A stretch of DNA of 64,000 nt from NCBI GenBank assembly GCA_964035575.1, contig OZ037916.1, positions 372,001 to 436,000 on the forward strand, in the 5' to 3' direction. Both the position numbers and the translations under genes were made by a program. This document shows positions 45,911 through 57,410 of this stretch, in pieces (the first letter of the stretch is position 1; the number at the start of each line of letters is the position of its first letter). The notes under the pieces were generated by a model. It did no database searches. It saw only the letters and a list, made by a program, of their open reading frames with translations, and was not told where the DNA came from. The stretch comes from Rhynchopus sp. YZ270_cl-10. Taxonomy: Eukaryota; Euglenozoa; Diplonemea; Diplonemida; Diplonemidae.

Positions 45911-48900
45911 TTACAGCTTGTCGTAGAAGTTCTCCAGCGGCGGCACCTCAGGCTTGAGACCCTTACGGGTACGGATCTTCTGCCTGATCTCGGATGCGAG
46001 ACCGGTCTCGGCAAGCGGATCACCGGGGAACATGGCCCAGTGGTCGAACACGCACTGCGGGAATGCCTGTGAGAGTGGTGGTGTGGTGGTGGTGATCAGA
46101 GGTGCACAAACAATCAGGAAGGTGAAGATTCGTTACTCCACACAACTCATTGTTACAGATTGGTTTCTTCAGATATCAAGAATGCCTGGTGGAAGTGGTT
46201 CACAGCTTCAAGTCAACACAAACAATGAAATCAGGACAGAGTGGTAATGAAAATAAAACAAAAACTATGTTCACAAAAGCAGCTTTCACATACCTGTCCT
46301 CCGGTGTGGGAACGAAGGTCGGCGGTGAATCCGAAGGACTCGGACACGGGGAGGTATGCACGCACCTGTGGTGTGTTGTGGTGTGTTGTCGAGATCATGG
46401 ATCAAAAGCAGTTCGGTTCTTTGTTGTTTTCAATCATGTGAAAAATAGGACGAAGAACAGATTAATACAAAATATATCCAAAGCGAAAGTAACATGATAC
46501 CATGCAGACACCTTGTGGTGGATGCAGGTACGTCCTTGCAATGCATAGTGCATATTGAGCGTCACAAACAAAACACAAAAACAAATACAAAAACATACGT
46601 TGTAGATCGGGGTTCCGGGACGGTTCTCCTCTCCAAGCATGATACCACGACGCTTGTTGAGGACTCCGTAGATTCCTCCCATGGCGTGCTCGACAGTCTG
46701 GATGTCGACAAGGAAGATGGGCTCCATAAGCTGGGGCTTGGCGGTGAGGCAGCATGCGTAGTACACACGACGGGCGGTGGGGATGATCTGACCTCCTCCT
46801 CTGTGGATGGCGTCAGCGTGCATGGTCATGTCCTCGATGTTGATACGGATACCACGCATCGTCTCCTCGCACATCACTCCCTCCTTCGTGGCCCAGTTCC
46901 AGGCTGCCACGAACGAGTCCTTCAGCTCGTTCATGTTCTGCACTCCCTTTGTCACGTCAACCACCAGGTTGGGTCCGGTGCCGTCGGGTCCGAAGCACCA
47001 GATCTTACGTGCCTCGGCAACGTCCCACTCGAACTCGTCGGCCAGGGTGCGGGCACGGATCTTGGGGTCAGCAGCGCAGTGGACTCCCTTGTCCTCAGCG
47101 TCAATGGCGTTGCAGAGCTCGTCTCCAAGGGGCGCTCCCTTGCAGAAGAGACGGTTGTGCTTGTTCGGCGACTTGGACAGACACTGGCGGTCAGACACCT
47201 CCGTGATGGTCTCACGGAACGACACAACGGGCTCGCTGATCTTCAACTTGGCACCAGCCATGTAGTCCTCCTGAAGATCCTTCAGGCAGATCTCAAGGTG
47301 AAGCTCTCCCGCTCCGGCGATGATGTGCTCTCCCGACTCCTCAATGGAGCACTGCACAAGCGGGTCGGACTTCGACAGACGCTTCAGTCCCTCAACAAGC
47401 TTGGGCAGGTCGGCGGGGGAGGAGCACTCCACAGCGACACGCACAACGGGCGACACACTGTACTTCATGTCCTTCAGGGGGTAGCACTCAGCCTCCTTCT
47501 CGTCGGTGATGGTCGCCGTCTTCACAATGAAGTTGTCGACTCCGACAAGACCCACAACGTTACCACAGGGCACGTCCTCAACGGCCTCCTGGTAACGTCC
47601 CATCATGAGAAGGGTACGCTGGATGTTCTTCACGGCCATGTCCTTCTTGGTTCCGTACTCGTAGTTGGGTCCCATGATGCGTGCCTTCTGTCCGGCCTTG
47701 ATCTTACCAGAGAACACACGTCCGAACGCGATGAAACGTCCCTTGTCTGCTGCGGGAACCATCTTCGACACGTACATGATCAGGGGTGCGGCGGGGTCGC
47801 AGTTCTTCAGTCCCTGGAAGTACTTGTCGTTGTTCGGCTTGAACACACCAGAGTCCTCCTCGGTCTCAACCACTCCGGTGTACAGCTGGTCCGCACGGTA
47901 GGCCTGTGCCTGGCGGGGGGACGGCAGCTTGGTCACAATCATCTGGAGGAGTGCGTCAGAGGCGGGCAGGAACTTCTGCATGATGCACTTGAGCAGCTTC
48001 TTCTGGGTCAGCTCCTTCTCGTCTCCCTTCAGGGTGATGTTCAGGGCCTTGAGCATCTTCTCCATCTTGTCCTTCTTCTCGTTCATCACGGCGTCGAACA
48101 CGTTACGGATCGGCTCCATGCAGAACTGGCAGAACGCACGCTGGGTTCCCGCGGTTGCCTCGGTGGTCCACTTCTTGCGCTTGGCGTCGAAGAACGAGTC
48201 TCCCCAGAGACGCTTCACCATCTTCTCCTCGTCCACTCCGAACTTCGACGCGTACATGCGTGCGAACTTGTTCAGGGTGAACGCCCACGAGTGGAGTCCA
48301 GATCCGAATCCGACGGTTCCGGTCTCGGGGTACACCTGCACGTCACCGAGGTGCTCGTCGTTGTAGGTCGCAATCACAACGTTCACAGTCTGGATGGTAC
48401 GGAAGAACGACTGGTAGGCCTCCTCGGGGTCAAGCTGAAGCTCCAGAAGGGCACGGTCCACCTTGTTCACCATGACAACAGGCTTGATGCGCTCAGACAG
48501 GGCCTGACGCAGCACAGTCTCAGTCTGCACGCACACTCCCTCAACGCAGTCCACAACCACAAGGGCTCCGTCAGTCACACGCAGGGCCGCGGTCACCTCA
48601 GACGAGAAGTCAACGTGCCCGGGCGAGTCAATCAGGTTGATAAGGAAGTCTCTGCGGTCTCCTCCGGTCTGCTTCTTCAGCATCTCGTCGTTCAGAAGCT
48701 TCTCAGACAGCTCGAAGTACAGGGAGATCGAGGTCGACTTGATCGTGATGCAACGCTCCTGTGCAAGGGGTGGGTGAGGGTGGGGGTGAGGGTGTGTTGT
48801 GCATCGAACATGTGAAGATTGTTCACTGGTTTTGTATTCACCATTTCAAGATTGACTGAATGTATCGAGACTGTGGCTAGCAAACTGGGAAACATAAAGA

Positions 48901-49383
48901 CCCGTCACGTGCACACACGTCCACACATATGCGGCCATATTCTGTGCAAGAATTACCCCAAATAGTTATCAAACACACACCACGCACACGAATCACAACA
49001 AGAAGAGCAACTCCCACATACCTGCTCGTCCGCACGGGTGTCGGTCAGACGTGCGTCTCCGGCCTTGGCCATGGCGATGATTCCGGCAGCGGCGACAAGG
49101 GAGTCAGTCAGGGTCGACTTTCCGTGGTCAACGTGCGCAATCACGGACCTGTGTGGTGGGTTCGTTGTTGGTTGTTGATTGTTGATTGTTGACGTGGTGT
49201 CATCAGGGTTCTCCACGCACTAAACTGAACATGGTGGAGAACCCTGGGTGTCATGTGATGAAGGGACGCGACTTGTATCAAGAAGACGTCGCAACTGCAG
49301 AAGAGACAAAGTACATACATGTTACGGATCTGGGCAGGGTGGTCCATGATGGAACGCACCTGGTCGATAGTGAAGTTCACCAT
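45911..49383 (-). CDS. EEF2: Translation elongation factor 2, copy 3
   Basis: Exons 49319-49383, 49022-49148, 46599-48758, 46294-46365, 45911-46066; 859 residues, TAA stop. By eye the coding exons, introns 2-4 and 380 bp of 3' flank match copy 1. Intron 1 lacks about 57 bp present in copies 1 and 2. All GTPase motifs and the diphthamide region are present as in copy 1. Beyond its 5' flank a T-motif (49732-49769) and about 17 bp of NTPase-gene sequence (near 49785-49802) follow, then unrelated repeats. It appears functional. Confidence 0.97.
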
Positions 49384-49718
49384 CTTGACTTTTTTGGTTT
49401 GCTTTTACTTATTCCTGGAGGGTGGTGGTGGTGGTGGTGCGTGAGATGAAGGTGGGTGGGTGCGAGGCTGCGTGGGAGGGAAGGAAGGAGTGGGTGGAGG
49501 AAATATAAAAATTGGGTGGGTCCTTTGTTTTTGTTGTATCAATAATGGACGAAGTACCCACACCTGTAAGTTTAAGTTTTGACCTTCCGAGGTGCAAAAA
49601 CACTCTGGTGAGTGTCAGAGTGGAGTATGTAAGAGCAAAGGTCAATACTAACTATTGCAATGAGAGAAGAAGTAATTTGTGCGAATTGCACCACTCTTGC
49701 AATAATACCTCGTTGCTT
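49384..49718 (-). promoter_or_regulatory. EF-2 copy 3 5' flank
   Basis: Shared with copies 1 and 2, with indels. The CACTCTGG palindrome near 49600 has one change in its right arm that would leave a G:U pair in one strand's RNA. Confidence 0.55.
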
Positions 49719-49802
49719 TTTTTGAAAACTTGGTTGTATTAGTGTAGACACCCGAGGATGAACTACACTTTTTTTGTTTTGTCTCGTTGGGAGCACTAGA
49801 CA

Positions 49803-50553
49803 GGGCTCTCGGAGATCACCCCCAAAACCCAAAAAGGGGGTGATTTGGGGTCAAAAAAATTTCCACACACTATGTGCAAAGGGAGGGACGTGGGAAAGAA
49901 ACAGCGGTCATGGTACCCGAAAGGTTCCGGGCGAAGCCACGGTACGCAACATTTCTAAAAAATGTTGACATAAAATGGCACCGTCGTTGGTAATTATCGT
50001 CAGTTTGCATGAATTTTACTTCCATATTTTGCTAAACCAAAATTTCTGGCGAAGCCACGGTACGCAATATTTCAAAAAAATGCGCTTAAAATAGCACATT
50101 ACTACAGCCATACTATGTCAAAGGGAAGGGTGGGTTGTATGCTTGCGCCGCAGGCGCACGGTACGCTACTTTTTTCTTTCGCCATGCTGCATGCTTCCTT
50201 TTCCTTCGGCGTTTGACCAATTGAGTCGCGTTCTGGCTGTGACGGGTCACTTTGTTCACTGCTGTGTGAACAACGGAGCTCTAGTAGAAGACCCCCCCAA
50301 AAAAAAATCCGGATTTCCCAACTTTTTTTTTTTTTTTTGGGGGGGGTGATTCAGGGTTCTCGCAATCTTCAACACTTTTGAAAACGTTGAAGATTATAAG
50401 GACTTTTTTTTCCACCCCAAAAAACTTTTTTTTACAAGACCTTCCGAGCAGGGTTGTTTCTAGGATCTCGTTTCGCACAGCTGGTTCAATTGCGGGTACA
50501 TCGGTGTCTTTGCGTTTTGAAGAAGTAAATAGCAAAACAGAATAGAAATAATA
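49803..50553. other. Repeat-rich intergenic interval
   Basis: Holds two copies of the GAAGCCACGGTACGC repeat (49917-49985, 50046-50268), a T/G run (50322-50347), and from 50476 a segment matching the 3' flank of NTPase copy A (39109-39178). No gene. Confidence 0.65.
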
Positions 50554-50917
50554 GGCTAGTTAACGTCACGGACATTTCGGTTTGGGAGGGTTTCAGAGGA
50601 TTTGGGTGGATTTGGGGAGGTTTGAGAGGGTTAGTAAGGGTAGGGCAGGGTATGGCGCGGGTGTGGCACGGTGTGGCACAGTGTGGCATGGTGTGGCAGG
50701 GTATGGCACGGTATGGTAGGGTTTGGCAGGGTATGGGACATGATTACCCCAAAAAAAAGGCAAACGTGCGGTATGGGAGGGTATGGTGGGGTATGCGAGG
50801 GTTCGGGAGGGTTTTGGAGGGTTTGGGGGCATTTCAGGGCGGTATGGGGGGGTATGGGACACGATTTTCCGGAAAAATAGAGAAATTTCCTGAACCGACC
50901 CATGGCGTCAACTAGCC
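50554..50917. mobile_element. MITE-like insertion, 364 bp
   Basis: Interrupts a 3' flank that is continuous at NTPase copy A (39109-39198). Ends are inverted: GGCTAGTTAACGTCACGG against GGCTAGTTGACGCCATGG, with TA on each side. The interior is a G-rich quasi-repeat of GGGTATGG/GGTGTGGCA units. No coding frame. Confidence 0.7.
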
Positions 50918-50938
50918 TAAATAATCACAAAAGTACTT

Positions 50939-53005
50939 TCATTCAATTGGTGAGGTGGACAGATCATCATACAACATCCTCAGCGGCCCGACCCTGGGTT
51001 CCATCAACTGCATCAGAGTATCCCTGTTTAGCGAGCAAACATGCTCGAACTCTGATGCATTGCCTTGCTCTGCCGGAAACAGGATCCCAAAGCATTTGTA
51101 CTTATCCTTGTCCAATTCCTTCAGAGAGTTCGCAAATTCCTTCTCCCCCACATCGTTCTCCGCCTCTAGTTCATCATACTTCGAGAACCATGTGAACTGT
51201 ATCTGCACAGCACCACACCACACAGTTCCTCCCTTATGAAAAGGGAGTACGCATCTCACCCCTCTCCTGGCTTTCTGAGCATATGCAATATCTCCTGCGT
51301 CGACAGCAGCTTGGCAACGCTGCACATCTTGAAAGCTTCTCAGATATTGGATACTCCCCTTCGGCACTGTCAGCTCATCGTACAGACACATGTCTTCAAA
51401 ATCCCTCAACTTATGGAAGTTCCCTCCGGGGAAGTGCCTCGCAAGAGTTGTCGTCGTACCATCTGGAATGCTCAGCCGTCTTGCTTGCTCGAAGTACATG
51501 AACACCTCTGTTGCAAAGGTTGCGGTTATTGTTCCGGTTTGATCGTCATTCCCGAACAAGTCGCTGAGAGCATTGCGTAGGGGTATGCTGTCTCCCCCCG
51601 TTCTTGCTTCGCTCCACTCCCTCAGGATCATTGGATGCAGAAGGTGTTTGTCCTCCCGTGTATACAGCCACCCCCTAGTTGCGAGGCACTTCTTTTGTGT
51701 GTTATCTAGGTCCTTCCCTTGTAACATGCTCCTGGCAGCGCCCCCAACGAGTTGACTATCTTCCTCAGAATATTGTCCGGATTGGCTGCACCCACGTATA
51801 ATTTGCAGGATTTCCGACACTTCCGCGGAAAGAATACGATTCAGAGAACATGGTGTTGTCCAACGCTTCTTCCTTAAAGCTTTTGGCAAACCCTCGAGCA
51901 CGTACTTAGGTGTGGGTGCACAGAGCTTGAAGAGCAGTACAAATATGGGGTGTCCTCTGATTTGTTCCAACTCAGGATGCACTGCGAACAAAAGGTCTTC
52001 TAACTCCTTCTCACTCAGACGTGGGAGTGAAGCTTCAATTGACTGGCGGCGCGATGACGCCTGAGCAGCGTCGAGCAATTCGTTGCTGAAGCCAGAAAAC
52101 AGGAAAACAAGAGGTGACGTTGCCTTGAACGTTCTGATATTGTCTGTTTGCATCATGAGAAGGTCCCGAATCAGATCCCCCAGACTCCGCAAGTGGTCTT
52201 CATCGCAACGCAGCAGCGCAGGTTTCTTCCTCCATGTTCCTGGCATCTTCATGAGTTCATCAACACATACAACAAGGGTGGTGCCCTCTTGCATGCCCAG
52301 CTTCTCACGTATGTAACGCACAGCATCGTCCTCATTGTCCACCTTCGCTGCTTCTCTTGCAGAAAGACCATGGAAGTGCAACAGCTGCTTCCAGAACGTT
52401 GTCGCATTTATCGGACCCTGCAACGAATACGGGATAGCATCCGCCTCAGCATATGTAAATCGGATGAACTTCACCGGCTGCTGTAGCTCCGCCATTGCTG
52501 CTGCAACACTGCTCCCGACTTCTGAGTCGGGCGAACACAATTCGTTGTGCAGACGCGTCTTCCCCATGCCCATTAGCCTCATGTGGCAGAAGATCTTGTC
52601 CCGGGCGTAGGTGTCCCAGCTTGGCGTAACAGTAGCGAAGTCACGATCCTCTTCATCGCCCACATCCAGAACCCCCTTGAGGTAGCGAAGAATCTCATCG
52701 GCAGCCCCGTCCCCGATGTATGGACCCATCTTGAGGATGTCTGTGTCGAGCCTGTCGTCATAGTCCCAGGTGCGCAGCAGCAGCGGGACTGGATCACCCA
52801 TCAGGTGTGCTTCTATTGCCTTCACAGCCGCCTTTGTGTTTGTCACGAACTCCCGGATTTCTGCAAGAGCACCTTGATCGGACACATCGTTGGGAGCACT
52901 AGACATACTTGAACGGAAAGGGCGTACTGTGGCATGATGCAATGCTTTGTGTAAAGAGGAAGGGTGGAGGAAACGAAAGGAGTTGTTCAAACGTGCTAAA
53001 CGCAT
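50939..53005 (-). CDS. P-loop NTPase-like protein resembling the RHS/Crinkler group, copy B
   Basis: 688 residues from ATG 53005, TGA stop. The frame is open 53 codons further up, but copy A starts at the equivalent ATG. Same layout as copy A: basic N-terminus, short helix (seven or so residues shorter than in A), GMGKTRL, LVVCVDELMK, LVFLFSGFSNELLD, and a C-terminal half ending PTSPIE or STSPIE. Most of the protein is identical to A, but clusters of changes lie near the middle (TTPCSLNRILSAEVSEILQI against the A version) and around the Walker B region. This patchy pattern suggests gene conversion between family members or selection in local blocks. Function unknown. Confidence 0.75.
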   Translation of the reverse strand: MRLARLNNSFRFLHPSSLHKALHHATVRPFRSSMSSAPNDVSDQGALAEIREFVTNTKAAVKAIEAHLMGDPVPLLLRTWDYDDRLDTDILKMGPYIGDGAADEILRYLKGVLDVGDEEDRDFATVTPSWDTYARDKIFCHMRLMGMGKTRLHNELCSPDSEVGSSVAAAMAELQQPVKFIRFTYAEADAIPYSLQGPINATTFWKQLLHFHGLSAREAAKVDNEDDAVRYIREKLGMQEGTTLVVCVDELMKMPGTWRKKPALLRCDEDHLRSLGDLIRDLLMMQTDNIRTFKATSPLVFLFSGFSNELLDAAQASSRRQSIEASLPRLSEKELEDLLFAVHPELEQIRGHPIFVLLFKLCAPTPKYVLEGLPKALRKKRWTTPCSLNRILSAEVSEILQIIRGCSQSGQYSEEDSQLVGGAARSMLQGKDLDNTQKKCLATRGWLYTREDKHLLHPMILREWSEARTGGDSIPLRNALSDLFGNDDQTGTITATFATEVFMYFEQARRLSIPDGTTTTLARHFPGGNFHKLRDFEDMCLYDELTVPKGSIQYLRSFQDVQRCQAAVDAGDIAYAQKARRGVRCVLPFHKGGTVWCGAVQIQFTWFSKYDELEAENDVGEKEFANSLKELDKDKYKCFGILFPAEQGNASEFEHVCSLNRDTLMQLMEPRVGPLRMLYDDLSTSPIE

Positions 53006-53290
53006 CTCAGTGAGAGAAAATAAAGACTGTACAAAGGTGTATGAGATAGGCGAGGTGGCAAAAATACGTGAACAAAAGAAGATGAGGTTTCTGTGTTCCC
53101 GGTTTTTCCTGGTTTCAAAAATAACGAGAACATGAATCATATCCAAAAAGATAGCAACAGGCAAAAGCCTCCTTCAATCAGGAGGAGGGAAAGCAGGGTT
53201 ATTCTGGCTAGCGGGGAGGGGGGGGTGGAATGCACAACGGGAGAAGATATTACCACCACCCATAGTAAAATAGACACAGCACAATAGGTC
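53006..53290 (-). promoter_or_regulatory. Upstream region of NTPase copy B
   Basis: Shared with the region upstream of copy A. From 53270 to 53340 it also resembles 38490-38560 in the remnant near EF-2 copy 2. Confidence 0.5.
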
Positions 53291-53375
53291 ACTAAGCCCC
53301 TGGACCAATTCTGTTCTCGCAAAGCAGAACAAACCCATTTTAGCTGGGGGCAAGTTGAGCATAGGATTCAGTAAA

Positions 53376-54516
53376 CACAAACCGACGCTTTTAGACGGGT
53401 CGTTTTGTCACGAACAAAACCGACGCTTTTAGACGGTGCGTTTTGTCACGTGCAAAACCGACGCTTTTAGACGGTGCGTTTTGTTGCACACAAAACCGAT
53501 GCTTCTAGACGGTGCGTTTTCTCACGTACAAAACCGACGCTTTTAGACGGTGCGTTTTGTTGCACACAAAACCGATGCTTCTAGACGGTGCGTTTTGTCA
53601 CGTACAAAACCGACGCTTTTAGACGGGTCGTTTTGTCACGTGCAAAACCGACGCTTTTAGACGGTGCGTTTTGTTACGTACAAAACCGACGCTTTTAGAC
53701 GGTGCGTTTTGTTACGTACAAAACCGACGCTTTTAGACGGTGCGTTTTGTCACGAACAAAACCGACGCTTTTAGACGGTGCGTTTTGTTGCACACAAAAC
53801 CGACGCTTTTAGACGGTGCGTTTTGTCACGAACAAAACCGACGCTTTTAGACGGTGCGTTTTGTTACGTACAAAACCGACGCTTTTAGACGGTGCGTTTT
53901 GTCACGAACAAAACCGACGCTTTTAGACGGTGCGTTTTGTTACGTACAAAACCGACGCTTTTAGACGGTGCGTTTTGTCACGAACAAAACCGACGCTTTT
54001 AGACGGTGCGTTTTGTTACGTACAAAACCGACGCTTTTAGACGGGTCGTTTTGTCACGTACAAAACCGACGCTTTTAGACGGTGCGTTTTGTTACGTACA
54101 AAACCGACGCTTTTAGACGGTGCGTTTTGTCACGAACAAAACCGACGCTTTTAGACGGTGCGTTTTGTCACGTGCAAAACCGACGCTTTTAGACGGTGCG
54201 TTTTGTTACGTGCAAAACCGACGCTTTTAGACGGTGCGTTTTGTCACGAACAAAACCGACGCTTTTAGACGGTGCGTTTTGTTACGTACAAAACCGATGC
54301 TTCCAGACGGTGCGTTTTGTCACGTGCAAAACCGACGCTTTTAGACGGTGCGTTTTGTTACGTGCAAAACCGACGCTTTTAGACGGTGCGTTTTGTCACG
54401 AACAAAACCGACGCTTTTAGACGGTGCGTTTTGTTACGTACAAAACCGATGCTTTTAGAAGGTGCGTTTTGTTGCACACAAAACCGACGCTTTTAGACGG
54501 TGCGTTTTGTTACGTT
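53376..54516. repeat. 38-bp satellite array, about 30 copies
   Basis: Units have the fixed core CGACGCTTTTAGACGG and a 7-bp inverted repeat GTTTTGT-N5-ACAAAAC. Variation is concentrated in the 5-nt loop (TACGT, CACGA, CACGT, TGCAC), at GGTGCG/GGGTCG, and at GACGCTTTTAG/GATGCTTCTAG. Ends at a lone transposon end. A second array of the same unit is at 63013. Confidence 0.98.
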
Positions 54517-54525
54517 ACACTTTCC

Positions 54526-54642
54526 CCCCCCGCTTCATTTTTTGTGCATAGGATTATTTGGGCACCCGAATCCCCCCATTATTTTGTATTTTTTTAAGGG
54601 GTGGGAAGGTGACAAATGGGCACCTGGGTGGGTATACTAAAT
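54526..54642. mobile_element. Lone transposon end, inner part (interrupted copy)
   Basis: Nearly identical to the inner part of the right inverted repeat of the 11447-15400 element (15059-15177). It breaks at ACTAAAT (54636-54642) and resumes at 62495, with ACTAAAT repeated at 62488-62494. Confidence 0.93.
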
Positions 54643-54928
54643 TCCTTAACACTCTGTGTTAAGGTTTTTAAGGTTGCTTTTGTGGCGTACCCCCCCACCC
54701 CTTGGCACCCCCGACGGGGTACCCCAAAAAATGACATTTCTCGCAGAGGCGCCAAAGTGTAAGATTTTTTCGGCATTGGAAAGATTCCTTAACACTCTGT
54801 GTTAAGGTTTTTAAGGTTGCTTTTGTGGCGTACCCCCCCACCCCTTGGCACCCCCGACGGGGTACCCCAAAAAATGACATTTCTCGCAGAGGCGCCAAAG
54901 TGTAAGATTTTTTCGGCATTGGAAAGAT
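54643..54928. repeat. Tandem duplication of a 143-bp hairpin-headed unit
   Basis: Two almost identical copies starting at 54643 and 54786. Each begins with the hairpin CCTTAACAC/GTGTTAAGG followed by TTTTTAAGGTTGC and includes GGCACCCCCGACGGGGTACC. Confidence 0.95.
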
Positions 54929-54956
54929 AGGGCCAAAAATCGAGTTCTTACTAAAT

Positions 54957-57396
54957 CAGATCGCTGAGAGATTAGTTTTTAATTCTAGAAAACACTTGTG
55001 TTTTCTAGTTTTTAAAGGTTGCTTTCCTCGCCGCCCCCCAGTCTAACCCCTACCCTTCAGTCCCTGTAACCCCCCCCCCCCAGTCTCCCCCCCCCCCCCT
55101 GCTGGATCCGACCAAAAACCGGTTTTTTTTTCAGGGTGTAGAAGCTTCGCCCAGCTCAAAAAACTGTTTCTTTGGAAAGATCGGGCACTTTTTGGGGCGT
55201 GTATAACTCAGTTTGAGCTGGGAGCCGTTAGAGACCCTGACACCAGGGTGTCACGAGTACCCCTTTTATACACGTGTTTCTTAAGGGTTCTACAGGGTTC
55301 TACAGGCAAAACAGGCGTTTTGGCCAAAAACCCGGTTTTTCAGGCAGGTAACCGGGTTTGCGGCTTGGGAAACGTGCCAGCGAGCTGTGAGAACCATGCA
55401 TGGGCCACACACGGCACGAGTTGTAGCAGCCCACCGTAGGTGGGCTGCGTTTGGTAACCACACGATACGGTTAACGCGTGTATCGCATATACATAGCGTT
55501 GTGTGTATCGTATACGAAGACCGTTGTGTGTAACGCATGTGTAGACCGTTCCTTTATCACAACCACACGAGCCAGCGAAGTGTCACAGCGGCGCAGGTGT
55601 TGCGTTAACGCGATGGGTTAAACCCGTAGCATGCTTTAGGTGCACACGAACCGTGTATCGCATATGCATAGCGTTGTGTGTATCGTATACGTACAGCGTC
55701 ACGTGCAAACCATACACAGACCGGTTGACACACCAGCCAGCGAAGTGTTTTCAAGACCGTCAACTCAAATCAGATCGCTGAGAGATTAGTTTTTAATTCT
55801 AGAAAACACTTGTGTTTTCTAGTTTTTAAAGGTTGCTTTCCTCGCCGCCCCCCAGTCTAACCCCTACCCTTCAGTCCCTGTAACCCCCCCCCCCCAGTCT
55901 CCCCCCCCCCCCTGCTGGATCCGACCAAAAACCGGTTTTTTTTTCAGGGTGTAGAAGCTTCGCCCAGCTCAAAAAACTGTTTCTTTGGAAAGATCGGGCA
56001 CTTTTTGGGGCGTGTATAACTCAGTTTGAGCTGGGAGCCGTTAGAGACCCTGACACCAGGGTGTCACGAGTACCCCTTTTATACACGTGTTTCTTAAGGG
56101 TTCTACAGGGTTCTACAGGCAAAACAGGCGTTTTGGCCAAAAACCCGGTTTTTCAGGCAGGTAACCGGGTTTGCGGCTTGGGAAACGTGCCAGCGAGCTG
56201 TGAGAACCATGCATGGGCCACACACGGCACGAGTTGTAGCAGCCCACCGTAGGTGGGCTGCGTTTGGTAACCACACGATACGGTTAACGCGTGTATCGCA
56301 TATACATAGCGTTGTGTGTATCGTATACGAAGACCGTTGTGTGTAACGCATGTGTAGACCGTTCCTTTATCACAACCACACGAGCCAGCGAAGTGTCACA
56401 GCGGCGCAGGTGTTGCGTTAACGCGATGGGTTAAACCCGTAGCATGCTTTAGGTGCACACGAACCGTGTATCGCATATGCATAGCGTTGTGTGTATCGTA
56501 TACGTACAGCGTCACGTGCAAACCATACACAGACCGGTTGACACACCAGCCAGCGAAGTGTTTTCAAGACCGTCAACTCAAATCAGATCGCTGAGAGATT
56601 AGTTTTTAATTCTAGAAAACACTTGTGTTTTCTAGTTTTTAAAGGTTGCTTTCCTCGCCGCCCCCCAGTCTAACCCCTACCCTTCAGTCCCTGTAACCCC
56701 CCCCCCCCAGTCTCCCCCCCCCCCCTGCTGGATCCGACCAAAAACCGGTTTTTTTTTCAGGGTGTAGAAGCTTCGCCCAGCTCAAAAAACTGTTTCTTTG
56801 GAAAGATCGGGCACTTTTTGGGGCGTGTATAACTCAGTTTGAGCTGGGAGCCGTTAGAGACCCTGACACCAGGGTGTCACGAGTACCCCTTTTATACACG
56901 TGTTTCTTAAGGGTTCTACAGGGTTCTACAGGCAAAACAGGCGTTTTGGCCAAAAACCCGGTTTTTCAGGCAGGTAACCGGGTTTGCGGCTTGGGAAACG
57001 TGCCAGCGAGCTGTGAGAACCATGCATGGGCCACACACGGCACGAGTTGTAGCAGCCCACCGTAGGTGGGCTGCGTTTGGTAACCACACGATACGGTTAA
57101 CGCGTGTATCGCATATACATAGCGTTGTGTGTATCGTATACGAAGACCGTTGTGTGTAACGCATGTGTAGACCGTTCCTTTATCACAACCACACGAGCCA
57201 GCGAAGTGTCACAGCGGCGCAGGTGTTGCGTTAACGCGATGGGTTAAACCCGTAGCATGCTTTAGGTGCACACGAACCGTGTATCGCATATGCATAGCGT
57301 TGTGTGTATCGTATACGTACAGCGTCACGTGCAAACCATACACAGACCGGTTGACACACCAGCCAGCGAAGTGTTTTCAAGACCGTCAACTCAAAT
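54957..57396. repeat. Three tandem 813/814-bp satellite units (type A)
   Basis: Units at 54957-55770, 55771-56583 and 56584-57396 are identical by eye except for one base in a C-run. Each carries a CTAGAAAACAC/GTGTTTTCTAG hairpin, C-runs, a core of about 160 bp (ACCAGGGTGTC to GGGAAACGTGCC) shared with the type B units, and a tail of ATCGCATATACATAGCGTTG-type repeats. Short open frames inside are not considered genes. Confidence 0.97.
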
Positions 57397-57410
57397 TCCT
57401 TAACACTCAG

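Noticed and set aside
53376-54516. CRISPR-like array
   Set aside because: The unit is continuous, with no unique spacers, and the setting is eukaryotic; it is a satellite.
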